DNA from: Rhipicephalus microplus
Lineage: Eukaryota > Arthropoda > Arachnida > Ixodida > Ixodidae
Assembly (NCBI RefSeq): GCF_043290135.1
Contig: NC_134702.1
Span: 76,798,417-76,862,416, forward strand
Direction of reading: 5' to 3'
DNA: 64,000 nucleotides
This document shows, in pieces, positions 1-10,417 of this stretch (positions are counted from its first letter, which is position 1; every line of letters begins with the position of its first letter). The notes beneath the pieces are model-generated. The model was not told the DNA's origin and did not search any database. It saw only the letters and a program-made list of their open reading frames with translations. Position numbers and translations under genes: made by a program.

Positions 1-442
1 TTCGTGCAAGCATTGCATGGTCAGCGCAGCGTCATAAACGCTACGGTCTTTAGAATTACTTACGTATGCCTATTGTAGTAAAAAGGCACATATGCAAAAC
101 ATCAACGTGTTGTTGCGGTGCCTCAGATATGCGCAACAATTGCTCCTTAATTGACAATCGCACAAGTATGAACGCTGAATCTTGAGCAATATCGGTGGGC
201 GCTGCGGATAGGGTGGGCCGTTTGGCATATCGTCTGATGCCGTTTACGATATACCCACAAAAGCGGACGGACGGACGGACGGACAGAGAGACAGACAGAC
301 CAGAATTTTCGCGTCGAAAGTCCCCAAGAAAGATTATCTTCTCTATAAAAACAGCCAGGCCTACGCGGAACGCGCAGCACAGCCTTTTGCTGCATAGTGT
401 CGCTGATTCGCGACATACCAAAACGCTTCGAGCAAGCAGGTC
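1..442. other. Unassigned sequence with a GGAC/ACAG microsatellite
   Basis: No gene is recognised here. The only clear structure is a short simple repeat at about 263-300, made of GGAC units that grade into ACAG units. Open frames on both strands run through it and are low-complexity artefacts. Confidence 0.5.
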
Positions 443-1840
443 ACGAAACTCATACCGCCTTTGATGCCGCCTGTCAAGTACTCAGGGGGGAACGTAGCTT
501 TCGGCACGAAAAAATATAGCGCCCTCTCATCTAGGGTATTTCATGCTAGAACCAACTGTTTCGTAGCTAATGGCGAAAACGGCGAAGCGCGTGCAACGTG
601 CTGATGATGATGGTGGTGGCCCAGATGCATGGCTCACACCCACTCTGGTGGATTGGCCAAGATACGAGTAATTGGATAGAGAAGATCACATATTACTTGT
701 ATATCTAATGAATTATAAAAAGGGTTGGAAGAAATTAAATTTTACTAACTGAGAGATTTGCAATCAAAACCGCCTTGATTCGATTACGAATCAGCCCTCA
801 CTTCTTCGTTCTATCTCGCCTGGTTGGCGCAAGGTATATCTTTAATCATTTTGTTTATTTGTTGTGTTTGCAACCAAAATGGTGACACACGACATAATAC
901 GTAGTTCTGAAGTACGTTTTTTTTTTTTTGTTCTCCTTGCACGGTCCTTACTTATGTGCCATACGGAGAATTCGTGACATACATAAAACTATGCATTAAA
1001 GTTGCATTTTAGATAATCTAACCGCAAAATTATTTAAAGGTTGCTTTGAAGCTGGGAAATAGAAAGAATTTACATTTCGCTCGGCAGTTTAATAATTCCG
1101 ACACTAAAGGGTCAACTCTCCTTGGAAAGCTGCTTTAAGCACACTTGCAGGGTACCCACTACTCCATAAACCATTGTGTAGTAGACAGGCATTCACTACG
1201 CCATTCTTCGTCATTCTACGAGGAAGCATGGTATACCCACCGCACACTTGTAAGGAACAATATGCATTTTTACGATGTGGCTGACGACGATGAAGAATTA
1301 TGCCAAGAGTTTTTGTAATCCCCGCAATCGCTCAAAATCCCCCCATTGGGTATGCGCCACAGTTAACAGGTGAACAAGACCAAGCTTTTGTGAAGGGTTG
1401 GAACACTCGACAACCCTCTCGTTGTGCGATTCGCACTGTGTGACACCTGGTTGTTCCTTTGCTGTTCTGAAGCGCTTTATATTACTCACGTTAACGCGAT
1501 TCCTCTACCGACATCACGCCTGCCTAAGGCCAGTTTGCAAAGTATTTCCAAGCATCGGCGTGGCTCAGCGGTAGAATACTGGACTGGCACACATGCAGGA
1601 AACCGGGGTTCAAATCCCATTATGTCCTTGGTGTTTTTAGTCACTGCTGGCAGTTGAATGCTTAGGGGAAGAAGAGCCCATTGCACGGTATCTCTTGACA
1701 TCATTTTATTTACTGAGTTTTTTTTTTTCCTGAATTCGTGCGATAGTGGTTACGGACACCGGCGGCGGCGGACAACTATGACACACGCGACCCGTGTTGC
1801 GATCTCGTAAAAGCCTTCGCTGTAGAAGCGGGCGCACAGC
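443..1840 (+). repeat. Dispersed repeat family A, longest copy, with a tRNA-like module
   Basis: About 1.4 kb that is matched piecewise elsewhere in the window. The part around 890-1100 resembles 52,800-53,000 and shares the string 'gttgcattttagat' and 'atttcgctcggcagtt'. The part around 1140-1830 resembles 37,445-37,995 and shares 'gggtacccactac' and 'gtgtgac.cctggttgttcctttgctgtt'. It carries a tRNA-like stretch near 1560-1640. A segment at about 590-800 is absent from the 52.6 kb copy and resembles a different repeat near 25,140-25,400, so it looks like a nested insertion. No coding capacity is seen. The superfamily is not recognised. Confidence 0.6.
1555..1640 (+). repeat. tRNA-like (pol III box A/B) module inside repeat family A
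   Basis: The sequence contains a box A-like motif TGGCTCAGCGG followed about 45 nt later by a box B-like motif GGTTCAAATCC, the spacing of an internal pol III promoter. It does not fold as a complete modern tRNA by eye. Similar modules lie at 6835-6905 and 37,793-37,865, so this is a repeat-borne tRNA relic and not a tRNA gene. Confidence 0.5.
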
Positions 1841-1918
1841 CTGGAAGCGTTACGCCATTCCCGGAATAACTTCGTTGTATACGCTCGTTCGTGTACAACC
1901 ATGCGGAGACCAGAAGGA

Positions 1919-1933
1919 GGGGGGGGGGGGGGG
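1919..1933 (+). repeat. Poly(G) run, 15 nt
   Basis: Uninterrupted G homopolymer on the plus strand, one of more than a dozen poly(G)/poly(C) runs of 10 nt or longer in the window. Confidence 0.9.
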
Positions 1934-2119
1934 CTGTATACTGCGCCGGTGCATCGGGATGCACGTTACAGCAGGTCGGTCATCGAGTGGCCAGATCCTC
2001 CCGGGTAAAACAAAAACGCACAGAAAAATAAAAGAAACTCAGTTTCCGAAAGTGACAACCGTGACTTCGTGCACTCCCATCTGGATACCGTTTCCATGTA
2101 GCGTTATAAGCCTTTCTTT

Positions 2120-2121
2120 CT

Positions 2122-2188
<67 letters not shown>

Positions 2189-2190
2189 TT
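2120..2190 (+). repeat. (TTTA)n microsatellite
   Basis: About 17 uninterrupted TTTA units, followed by a pyrimidine-rich stretch. The open frames across it encode only FIYL repeats and are artefacts. Confidence 0.95.
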
Positions 2191-3988
2191 TTCTTCTTCT
2201 TTCAACGCTTTCGCTTCGCTCGGGCAACCGGTGAGTCAGAAAGTGCGGAGGCACACACAGCAGCAGCACAGCATGCGCGGCGCCGCCATAGCAAACGCAT
2301 AGAGCCGCTGCCAACTGGTATCTGCGATCGAGGAGCGCCATTCGGATGCAAAGGAGCGCGCGCAACGGCGCAGGAGTGCGTCTCTTCGCACTCCACGCTC
2401 CGCCGCTCATGCGTGCGCGATGTTGTTGCGCACGTGCGAAAGGGAGTTGCAGCTCGGGCATCATCGTACAGGGCAACGCGTGACCGTTATACATCGCACG
2501 CAAGGAACGTCTGCTGGGGTCCCTACACTCATGCATACAGTCTCAAGGAGCATTGCTTTGAAGACCAATAGTGACGCGATTTCTTTTTTTAGATGTGAAT
2601 ACACTTTATAAGCGACCCCAAACCATCCACCGCCGTCGGCGGCGTCCGCAGTCTTCTCTCTATCTTTAAAAGAAAGAGGACTTGGCGGGCCGCAGCGCGA
2701 CGCTCTACCGAATAAGCCACGGACGCGACGCTGATATCGGTGTCAGTAACGCGCCTTATACCCCCTCCCCCTTCGCTCGCTCCTCCGCTCTCCTCGCTCG
2801 CTGCAGCTGCGCGCGCACCCCTCTCTCTCGCGCGCCCGCCTTCTCTCTCAGTCTCCCGTCGAGAGCGGGTCGTGAGGGGGAGTAAAGTTAAAATCCGTTG
2901 GCATTCGCCAGTGAGTTAACGTAAACTCCCCCGTGTGATCAAATTGCGATTCCCAGGAACCATTACACCATAAAGGCACCATAGTGTGATTAATAAATAT
3001 GATAGTGCGAATTAATAAATACCCCTCATAGCATCACCCCGTGTATTCGCACTTAACCAAGTTCACCCTCGGGGAAATACTTGGGAGTTTTTTAAGGACA
3101 ATGCCTGCTGAAGCATGTGGCTATCTTGGCAGCTTCTACGCATATTCAGCAATCACGTACGGTCATTTGAAAATATGGGCCGATTTCGAAGGCAATGTAG
3201 ATTAACCGAGAGCCTCGCTGTGTCAGGTGACTTCAATTACCGTATTCAACTGCATACTGCCGCCTTTCGCTAGCACTGTCTATAATTTCTATCTCTCTCA
3301 ACGCTTTCGTCGGCTAGTGTAATTTAAATGATTCGAGCTACACATCTTGCAAAATTTCATGCAGGACGTCTATATCCGAAATCAAACCGCACGTTACAAT
3401 ATACGTTAACGTTTACTACGTATAGCGACGGGCATCAGTGAAACACGCCCGCTAGACTACACAAGGACAAAGTGTAAGCACGCCAATACTCAAATAACGC
3501 GTCCCTACCTGCGCACATACACATAGAAGCGACGACCTCGCCTCCGCCATTGTACATGTCACGCATTTTCCTTTTGGCTCATCAAACAAAGTCGACATCT
3601 ATACGCACGCGAAACGACAGATGAATATATGTCATGGCTATACAGTTGGCGAGTGTAACAAACGCATAGCACTGATCCACGAGCGCCAATACTATCCGAA
3701 CGTACATTGGCCTCGAGCACATATCGTGGCGCCACCTACGTGATGACGTCACTCATAGGACGCCGGGTTGAGTTTTTCTGCTAGCAGAACACATTTCCTG
3801 CGCTTTTGCTGTGAACACCACGTGCGTGCTTCCCTTTGCTTTGAAATTCAGTGCTTTAAGAAGCGGTAAGACCCAATAATACGGGCAAGCAAACTACGAA
3901 TCGGTGCCCCCGGTGGCACTCTCGTGTCTAATTTGCATCGTAAAGTCGCGAATAAGAACCGGTGCACATAGAGTTTCCCACAATACTT
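2191..3988. other. No gene recognised
   Basis: Mixed sequence with a CT/GC-rich low-complexity stretch at about 2755-2880. Short open frames on both strands resemble no family and show no splice structure. Confidence 0.4.
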
Positions 3989-4396
3989 ACTAGAGGGAAC
4001 TCTGGCGCTAGTGTCTATGGGAGCTGCAACGCACGGCGCTTCAGCGAGCATGGGAATGATGGGTAGTACACACATTTGTCTAATATTAGTACTTCTGGCC
4101 TGCTTCTGGCTCCGTGTGTGTTCGTGTGGCTTAAAGCTGTTTTCTTACGAAACAAGTATTCGCAAATGTTCAGCGGTTGCGCTTCACAACCTTATTCTTT
4201 TAAGCCAACTATTTCGAATCGAGTCCCTAAGTTCAAAAAGGGTTTGTTCTTTCTTTCAAAACAAAATCGAAACACAGCAATAAACGAAGCCGCAAGTACG
4301 ATTCGCCGCCCGCAAGTACGAAGACTAGACAAATGTGTGTACTACCCATCATTCCCATGGTCACTGAACGATCGCAGCGCCAGAGTGCCCTCTAGT
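3989..4396. mobile_element. Fold-back / MITE-like element with long terminal inverted repeats
   Basis: The left end (about 3989-4084) and the reverse complement of the right end (about 4324-4396) share ACTAGAGGG.ACTCTGGCGCT and, further in, about 33 nearly identical bases (4050-4082 against 4324-4357, core GGAATGATGGGTAGTACACA). The roughly 240 bp interior has no long frame. I could not define a target-site duplication. The structure is that of a non-autonomous DNA transposon, superfamily unknown. Confidence 0.65.
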
Positions 4397-4522
4397 TAAT
4401 TTTGAGAAACTATGCCGCTGCAGCCATGGGGGACGATGCAAGTGGTGTCGCGAGAGCAAAGCTGCCGCATTTCACAACTACGCATCCCAACTGTGACGTC
4501 AAAACGATCGCAGCGCTGGCCT

Positions 4523-4545
4523 CTATATATATATATATATATATA
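4523..4545. repeat. (TA)n microsatellite
   Basis: About 11 TA units, close to the right end of the fold-back element. Confidence 0.9.
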
Positions 4546-5192
4546 AGTGGTTATAACAGAAGAAAAGAAAAGAAAGGTGCCGACCCGTAACTGTCTCTCC
4601 TTACGAGGACACCTCAACAGGTCGGCAGAGGAATGGGATATGGGGAATAAAAGATATAGGGAAAAAGAAGGAGTGATAAAAAGAATAGAAGGAAAATAGA
4701 TGGAGAAGAAGCCAGCCAACGAGAGAGAAAAAGAAGGAGATAGGAAAGTGGGGATCCGGTCGAAGCAGTCCAAGGGCGGGGTGCCACAGTGCGAGAGCTG
4801 CACGGCTTCAGGAGACCGCGGAGGGCGAACCAGTCGGCGGGAGCTACGCTGAAGTCGAAGATCGCGAGGGCACAACCGTCCAGCTTGAAATCCTGCGAGC
4901 GAATCGACCTCTCTAGTGGAGGCCCTCACGGCCAACGACAACAAGAGAGGTTCGCGTTCTCTGCTTAAATTAAAGAAACGCTCCCGCGCAACGACCTCCG
5001 ATGACAGAGCCACGCGGCGAGCTTTGAAGTGCGACCGCGGTCGCGTCCCTCACGCGATACACCCACGTTGCGCAAGAGAATAATCTCGGCGCAAACGAGC
5101 TCGCACGGCGCAGATACGCACCGCTGCACTACTGGCAGCGACGAGTAACATGCGGCAGCACCATCACCAGGCGCGCCCCGTTTGTTTTATTA

Positions 5193-5673
5193 GAGAGTTT
5201 TAGTACTGCGTACGCTGCGTACGTGGCGGCGTTGCGTACGTAAGGACGCCACGTTCTGCGTAGTGCGCATGCGCAGACCGCAACGCGCACGTATCGCATT
5301 ACGTACGCTGCCGCTACGTACGCACGCATGAGATGCGTGCGTGCGTACGTATGAGGTGATCGCGCCGCTCTCGAACAAGTTCGCGACAGCGCGAGACCGT
5401 TTTACAAAATGGCGGCATCGAAGGCAAGCACCAACCGGCTTTGTGGCTTAAAATATGGCCATAATCTGGCTATAACACTTGGATTGGCTCAGATTGGCTG
5501 CCAACAACACGTGCTTTGATTTCGATCTACCAGATGGCGCAACACGCTTCACGCTCGATACGTACGCGGGTACTACGTCGTACTAAAAGCCGATTAGTGG
5601 CAAACGACGCCACGTAACGCAAGGCGCTTGCGTGATGCGTACGTAGCACCATTCCGCAGTACTAAAACTCTCT
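5193..5673. mobile_element. MITE, 481 bp, 19 bp perfect TIRs, ATT target duplication
   Basis: The left terminus 5193-5211 (AGAGAGTTTTAGTACTGCG) is the exact reverse complement of the right terminus 5655-5673. Both ends are flanked by ATT (5190-5192 and 5674-5676), a 3 bp target-site duplication as seen in PIF/Harbinger-type elements. The interior is rich in TACGTA/GCGTACG motifs and has no transposase. A shorter relative with the same AGAGTTTTAG terminus lies at 30,140-30,289. The superfamily assignment is inference. Confidence 0.8.
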
Positions 5674-5676
5674 ATT

Positions 5677-6829
5677 ACCTAGAGGTAGCGACCAGGCATG
5701 GCCTGACAGCCCTCGCCACTTAGAAAACCGTCAGCTGCCTTAATAAACTTGTTTACTCCTACTATGCGGCGAGACATGAGACACGTAGTTTCGGAGTGAA
5801 GTATACGCGACTGGAGGAGCGCCTCGATCGTCACGTCGTCAAACAAGTTTACGGGGCAGGTCGACGCTCGCGTCTTGTCGAAATTGATGCAGCGACACGG
5901 CACTGCCAATCACGGACGACGTGCTGGGACGCCTGCCGTGCGTCAATGTTCGCGTTTAGACAAGGCTACGATTCATCATCAGCCGCAACCTACTTTGTCG
6001 CCGTCATCGGGATTTTTTTTTCCCGCCCACTGAAACTGGGCACCAGTTTATAAAAAATCCCTCACATTCCAAAGTTTGTCAAAATGTGCGCCGCTTCATT
6101 CCCAACTTTCTAGGTCAACTGACGTGATGCGGACGGTCTATATTGTGACGCGCAAGAAGGCACGCTATAAGCAGCGAATCGCAGACTATACCACAGATAG
6201 AAAAAACTCTTCAAAGATATTCGAATTCAATAACACAGAAACCATCGCACGAAAAAGTCCCCAGTCCAGCACCTAGCCGGCGCTATTCGCCAGGATTAAG
6301 CTGACCACCAGATAAACGTGACCCATACGCAGGCTTAGTGGTCACTAAAACTTGGCCACTCAAATGTGGATGCAATGGAGATATATATCGAGGGCGAGTG
6401 TAGAGCGAAGAATGACGCCCCATATAGAATAAGGTCGCCGGTGAGGTGTAAAAAATTAGGGGATCCTAAAGCTTCGCCTTTAAGAGTTGAACGCAATAGC
6501 GATATCCTTTTCCAAGTACGTACTTCAGCCACTAAGTGCATGAAATCTTTTCGAATTAACGATGCACCCACTACATGAAATCAATACGCGAAGTAGCATG
6601 TGTGCCTTTTGTAGTGGGAAACCGACATTAAACCACGAAGCCATTATGATAATCACATGTTCCGACATGTTCCCACGCCCACTGGCAATGGGCGCTTGTA
6701 CCACGCATTATCACTGCAATATTTCATGTTGCATTGTGAAGCACGTCTACAGGACGCGTGTGTTTGTAAATCATGAAAGCTACTTTCACTGCATTTCCAA
6801 GCAGAGGAAGTTCTTTTCACTGTATTCAC
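5677..6829. other. No gene recognised
   Basis: Unassigned sequence. The segment around 6465-6510 (GCTTCGCCTTTAAGAGTTGA) looks like the kind of repeat tail common in tick genomes, but only one copy is present here. Confidence 0.35.
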
Positions 6830-7045
6830 AAGCAGGCGAGTGGCCGTGTGGTAGAATATCCGCTTGACACGCAGGCGACACGGGTTCGACCGCCACAAAC
6901 GACCCTGGTTCGGTCCCCACTTTGCAGGATTGTTTCATCTTATGTTATTTGCATCATTTTCGATTTTTCGGTCACGCATAAGACGACGACTTTTCGCTCA
7001 CAATTTCTGCGAAACGAGAGCTTTAACGCTATCGTGTTAAAGTTT
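6830..7045 (+). repeat. Second copy of the tRNA-like repeat module
   Basis: Contains GGCCGTGTGGTAGAATA (box A-like) and GGGTTCGACC (box B-like) at 6845-6900. Downstream it has a stretch ending in the palindrome-like AACGCTATCGTGTTAAA. It resembles the modules at 1555-1640 and 37,793-37,865. It is probably a decayed tRNA-derived repeat. Confidence 0.45.
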
Positions 7046-7236
7046 TGCAGGCGTATGTGCCTGGAACATATGCCTAGACACGCCTTTTTGTCCTTCGAAT
7101 AATTGCCTGGCATATATACCTGGACACGGTTCTTCATCCATTGCATATACGTCTGCATTATATACCTGGTCACGATCATTAGTCCTTCGCACACACGCCT
7201 GGATATATAAATGTGATGGACCCTGTTTAGAACCCA

Positions 7237-7239
<3 letters not shown>

Positions 7240-7325
<86 letters not shown>
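7240..7325. repeat. (TA)n microsatellite
   Basis: About 43 TA units within the minisatellite. A second short TA run follows at about 7336-7350. Confidence 0.95.
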
Positions 7326-7330
<5 letters not shown>

Positions 7331-7413
7331 AAAGACTATATATATATATAGTCCTTCGCACAAATGCCAAGTATACATACGCCTGGGTATATATTCTTTC
7401 GCCTATGTGCCCG

Positions 7414-7443
7414 TACTACACTTTGATCTTAGCCAAAAGGCCG
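7414..7443 (-). pseudogene. U2 snRNA fragment (nt 10-39), antisense, fused to a SINE
   Basis: The minus strand reads CGGCCTTTTGGCTAAGATCA followed by AAGTGTAGTA. This is an exact 30 nt match to positions 10-39 of the universally conserved 5' end of U2 snRNA, including the GUAGUA branch-site recognition segment. The match stops abruptly at both ends, so it is not a functional U2 gene: there is no 5' leader, Sm site or 3' stem. It abuts the 5' end of the SINE at 7440 and shares GCCG with it. Confidence 0.85.
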
Positions 7444-7674
7444 CGGTGGTCTAGTGGCTAAGGTACTCGGCTGCTGACCCGCAGGGCGCGGGTTCGAATC
7501 CCGGCTGCGGCGGCTGCATTTCCGATGGAGGCGGAAATGTTGTAGGCCCGTGTGCTCAGATTTGGGTGCACGTTAAAGAACCCCAGGTGGTCAAAATTTC
7601 CGGAGCCCACCACTACGGCGTCTCTCATAATCATATAGTGGTTTTGGGACGTTAAACCCCACATATAAATCAAT
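7440..7674 (+). mobile_element. Full-length tRNA-derived SINE (Ruka-type), plus strand
   Basis: The 5' head is tRNA-like, with box A GTGGTCTAGTGGCTAAGG and box B GGTTCGAATCC. A conserved body of about 150 bp follows (GTTAAAGAACCCCAGGTGGT, GGTTTTGGGACGTTAAACCC) and a short AAATCAAT tail. It matches the other copies in the window along its whole length. Such elements are transcribed by pol III and mobilised by a LINE. The flanks TTCGCCTATGTGCC (before the U2 piece) and TTCGCATATATGCC (after the SINE) may be a diverged target duplication or just minisatellite units. Confidence 0.9.
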
Positions 7675-8310
7675 TCGCATATATGCCTCGACACGGTGTT
7701 TCATTTTTCACAGGTATGCCTGGACACGATCCTTCGTCCTTGGCACATATGCTTATATGCCTTGACATAGTTTTCATGTCGCATATACGCCTGGCATATA
7801 TGCTAGTACATGGTCATTCGCATAAACAAGATCATTTGTCCTTGGCACATATGCCGGTCTTATGCCGGTCTCAGCGTGGTCTTTTGCATATAAATCTGGC
7901 ATTTATGTTCGGACATCATTATTCGCATAAACACGATCCTTTGTCTTCCGCACATATGGTGGTTTTGTATGTCTTTACATTGCCTAGCTTCCACATATAT
8001 GCCTGGCATATATGCTTGGACATGCATGGTCATTCGCATGAACACGGTCCTTTGTCCCTTACACATATGCCGGTCTTATATGCCACAGCATGATCACTCG
8101 CAAGTATGTCTGTAATATATGCTTCAACATAGCCCTTCACACTATATGGCTGACCTAGATGTCTGTACAGGGTCATTCTTCCGCATATATGCCAGTAAAT
8201 GGTTCTTCGCATGTATGCCAGCACACGATCCCTTGTCTTTCGCATATATACATGGAATACATGCCTGGACACGGTCATTTGTCAATCGCATATACGCCCT
8301 GACACCACTT

Positions 8311-8957
8311 TTGTCAGCCGACTCATGGCTGCTGACGGATTGCGGTATTTATCATGGCGTCAAACCGCGTGTTAAGAAACTTGCATCAGGCAGTGAAGTC
8401 GGGCTTTTCCCAAGGTAATACCGCAATAAATTAAACATATACTACCGTTCCGCAATTCATTACATCACCATATTACCATGAATACTCCTCCTACGGGGAA
8501 TTACATAAGGAGGATACCATATATAGTGGCTGTTCTGGCAATGAGCCAAATAATAGGTCGGCCGTCTCCGAGGCAAGTGTATTCGCAGCTATCCCCCTGG
8601 TGCACAAATGCAAACAAGTTGTGTTCGACTTTAAATTGAAGCACGACCACGCGACAGGCGAAATCAGTCGCAATGATCATGTCTTAACTCTTTCCAGCAG
8701 ATTAGTCACCCCGAATAACCACCTTTTCATAATTTTTTTTCTTTTCAAACACGTAAGCCCAGAGTGTCGGGTTTTTAATGGCGCGTTTTTTTTTTTTCAA
8801 ATATATTTCGACAACCTGATAAAGCTGACGCTGCTTCGTTTGGGCTTCAATGTGACATCTTACGTTTGCTTTCTTCCGGCTGCTATCGTCTTCGAGGAGC
8901 GCTAGATGGTGGACCCGATATATTTTTATAGATATAAAAGTATGTGCTGTCCCTTTT
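8311..8957. other. No gene recognised
   Basis: AT-rich unassigned sequence between the minisatellite and the next SINE. No repeat relation to other parts of the window was seen. Confidence 0.35.
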
Positions 8958-8971
8958 ATGTTGATAATGTA

Positions 8972-9214
8972 ATTGATTGATTGATATGTGGGGTTTAACG
9001 TCCCAAAACCACTATATGATTATGAGAGACGCCGTAGTGGAGGGCTCCGGAAATTTAGACCACCTGGGGTTCTTTAACGTGCACCCAAATCTGAGCACAC
9101 GGGCCTACAACATTTCCGCCTCCATCGGAAATGCAGCCGCCGCAGCCGGGATTTGAACCCGCGCCCTGCGGGTCAGCAGCCGAGTACCTTAGCCACTAGA
9201 CCACCGCGGCGGGG
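8972..9214 (-). mobile_element. Full-length Ruka-type SINE, minus strand, 14 bp target duplication
   Basis: On the minus strand it starts with the tRNA-like head (box A near 9205-9188, box B near 9160) and ends in (TCAA)n. ATGTTGATAATGTA is present exactly at 8958-8971 and at 9215-9228, a perfect 14 bp target-site duplication typical of target-primed reverse transcription. The body is nearly identical to the copy at 7440-7674, so the insertion is young. Confidence 0.95.
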
Positions 9215-9325
9215 ATGTTGATAATGTAGGAGAGGATGTTGTATGAGTAGCCAATGATAAGGAATTAAGAAATTAATAGCTGTACTCGGTCAGTACATTT
9301 GCCGGTCACTTGGAGTGACTACCGT

Positions 9326-9831
9326 TGTTATGAGCCGCGTCGGTGGACGCAGCGGACCCAGTAGGTAGCATGGAGCTGGGTGGTCGTCATCATTCCGCAG
9401 GCCACGTGGACGTTCAGAACTCTCGAGAGCTGAGGCAGAGGGACAGGCGTCAAGGAAAACTTAACAAGACGTTTATTTGCAACATGTAGGACAGTAACGT
9501 CCGAACGACGACTCTTCTCGCGACACACTCCTGATTGCTTCTGGCGGGCTGCTCCCTTCCCTCGCCGTGCAGTTCCGTAGATATATAGGCGGAATGTCTC
9601 TTCGGGGAACCAATTACTCATGGAGAGCACAACACAAGTGTCACTTCACACACGTGGCAGATGCACGTGGCACACGCGCGGGGACTCGGAAGCGACCACA
9701 CAGGAGCAATTCACGGCAGTCCCTCCTGTAGCACACAACCGGCCTTACGCACATTCCAGAGGGCCCGCCCGTAGCCACTGCCCCGCAGGCAAAGCGCACA
9801 GCCGAGACAAACAGAGCCGGTGCAGGTGACA
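9326..9831 (-). repeat. 3' LTR of the Gmr1-like element
   Basis: 506 bp bounded by TG...CA in the form TGTTA...TGACA on the plus strand (TGTCA...TAACA in the element sense). It aligns without gaps to 15,098-15,603 with about five substitutions, all within the first ~90 plus-strand bases. In element sense it carries TATATA (complement of 9582-9587) and, about 110 nt downstream, AATAAA (complement of 9472-9477), consistent with a U3-R-U5 layout. Confidence 0.93.
9582..9587 (-). promoter_or_regulatory. LTR TATA box candidate (3' LTR)
   Basis: TATATA on the minus strand, about 105 nt upstream of the AATAAA at 9477-9472. The identical motif in the 5' LTR is at 15,354-15,359 and would be the element promoter. 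Assignment rests on position and motif only. Confidence 0.5.
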
Positions 9832-9846
9832 ACCCGCCCCCACACA
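9832..9846 (-). other. Polypurine tract of the Gmr1-like element
   Basis: Directly internal to the 3' LTR the minus strand reads a G-rich purine run (GTGTGGGGGCGGGT), the expected primer for plus-strand DNA synthesis. The same tract recurs beyond the 5' LTR at 15,604-15,613, which shows that a second element copy begins there. Confidence 0.75.
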
Positions 9847-10417
9847 GAATGTCCGAGATGACGGTAAGGCACGCTTGGGGGCATCCGGCCCAAAGACTTC
9901 GTTACTGCTTTGCAACAGCTTCCCCGGCGGCCGGCCGAGACCTCGACGTACGAAGGTCATCCACCTTTGTGGGGAGAGGTCGATGAAGACAATGCTGGTG
10001 TGCTGAAGCCGTGGACACCTCGATGCGGCTCTGCAGCAATCCTCTGGCACCCTGGTGATCTGCAGCCTCTGGTAGCGTCGTCCAAAATTGGAGAAAGGCT
10101 CCCGCTCTGCTGGCCAACATTCTTTCTCGAAAGACAGCACATGTGTCCACCACGCGAGAAACACAACTGCCAAGCAGGCAAGCGCCCATACTCTCTTCCT
10201 GAGACCCACCAGGCTTTTAATTCATCCAAAACGACCTGTTCTTCATTACAATAGCAGCAGCAATTCTAACAACCCAACCTGAAATAGGATGCTCAAATTC
10301 ACAAACACGTGTCGTGATAAAGCACAAATACAAAAAAAGCAATTGTAAACCTGTCACACACACACAAAAAATGGAACCTAAATACCCAAGCCAGATTACC
10401 TGACGCCATCAAGATCC

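Larger units (their letters stand above)
7046..8310. repeat. Degenerate minisatellite, units of roughly 33-45 bp
   Basis: A diverged tandem array whose core reads approximately GCCTGGACACGGTCCTT, then CGTCCTTCGCACATAT, with many internal GCATATATGC-type palindromes. At least 20 units can be followed by eye. The array is interrupted by a (TA)n tract (7240-7325) and by a U2 fragment plus SINE (7414-7674). The 136-codon plus-strand frame at 7683-8093, which shows repeated HKHDPLS-like blocks, is a by-product of the tandem unit and not a gene. Confidence 0.7.

Noticed and set aside
7414..7443. Functional U2 snRNA gene
   Set aside because: Only 30 nt of about 190 are present, with no Sm site or 3' stem.
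7683..8093. 136-codon frame with repeated HKHDPLS-like blocks, resembling a repeat protein
   Set aside because: The repetition follows the DNA minisatellite unit and changes frame with it.
9328..10282. Several 60-154 codon frames in and next to the 3' LTR, repeated at 15,100-15,604
   Set aside because: They occur in both LTRs or in the non-coding 3' internal region, in all frames, and have no coding signal.
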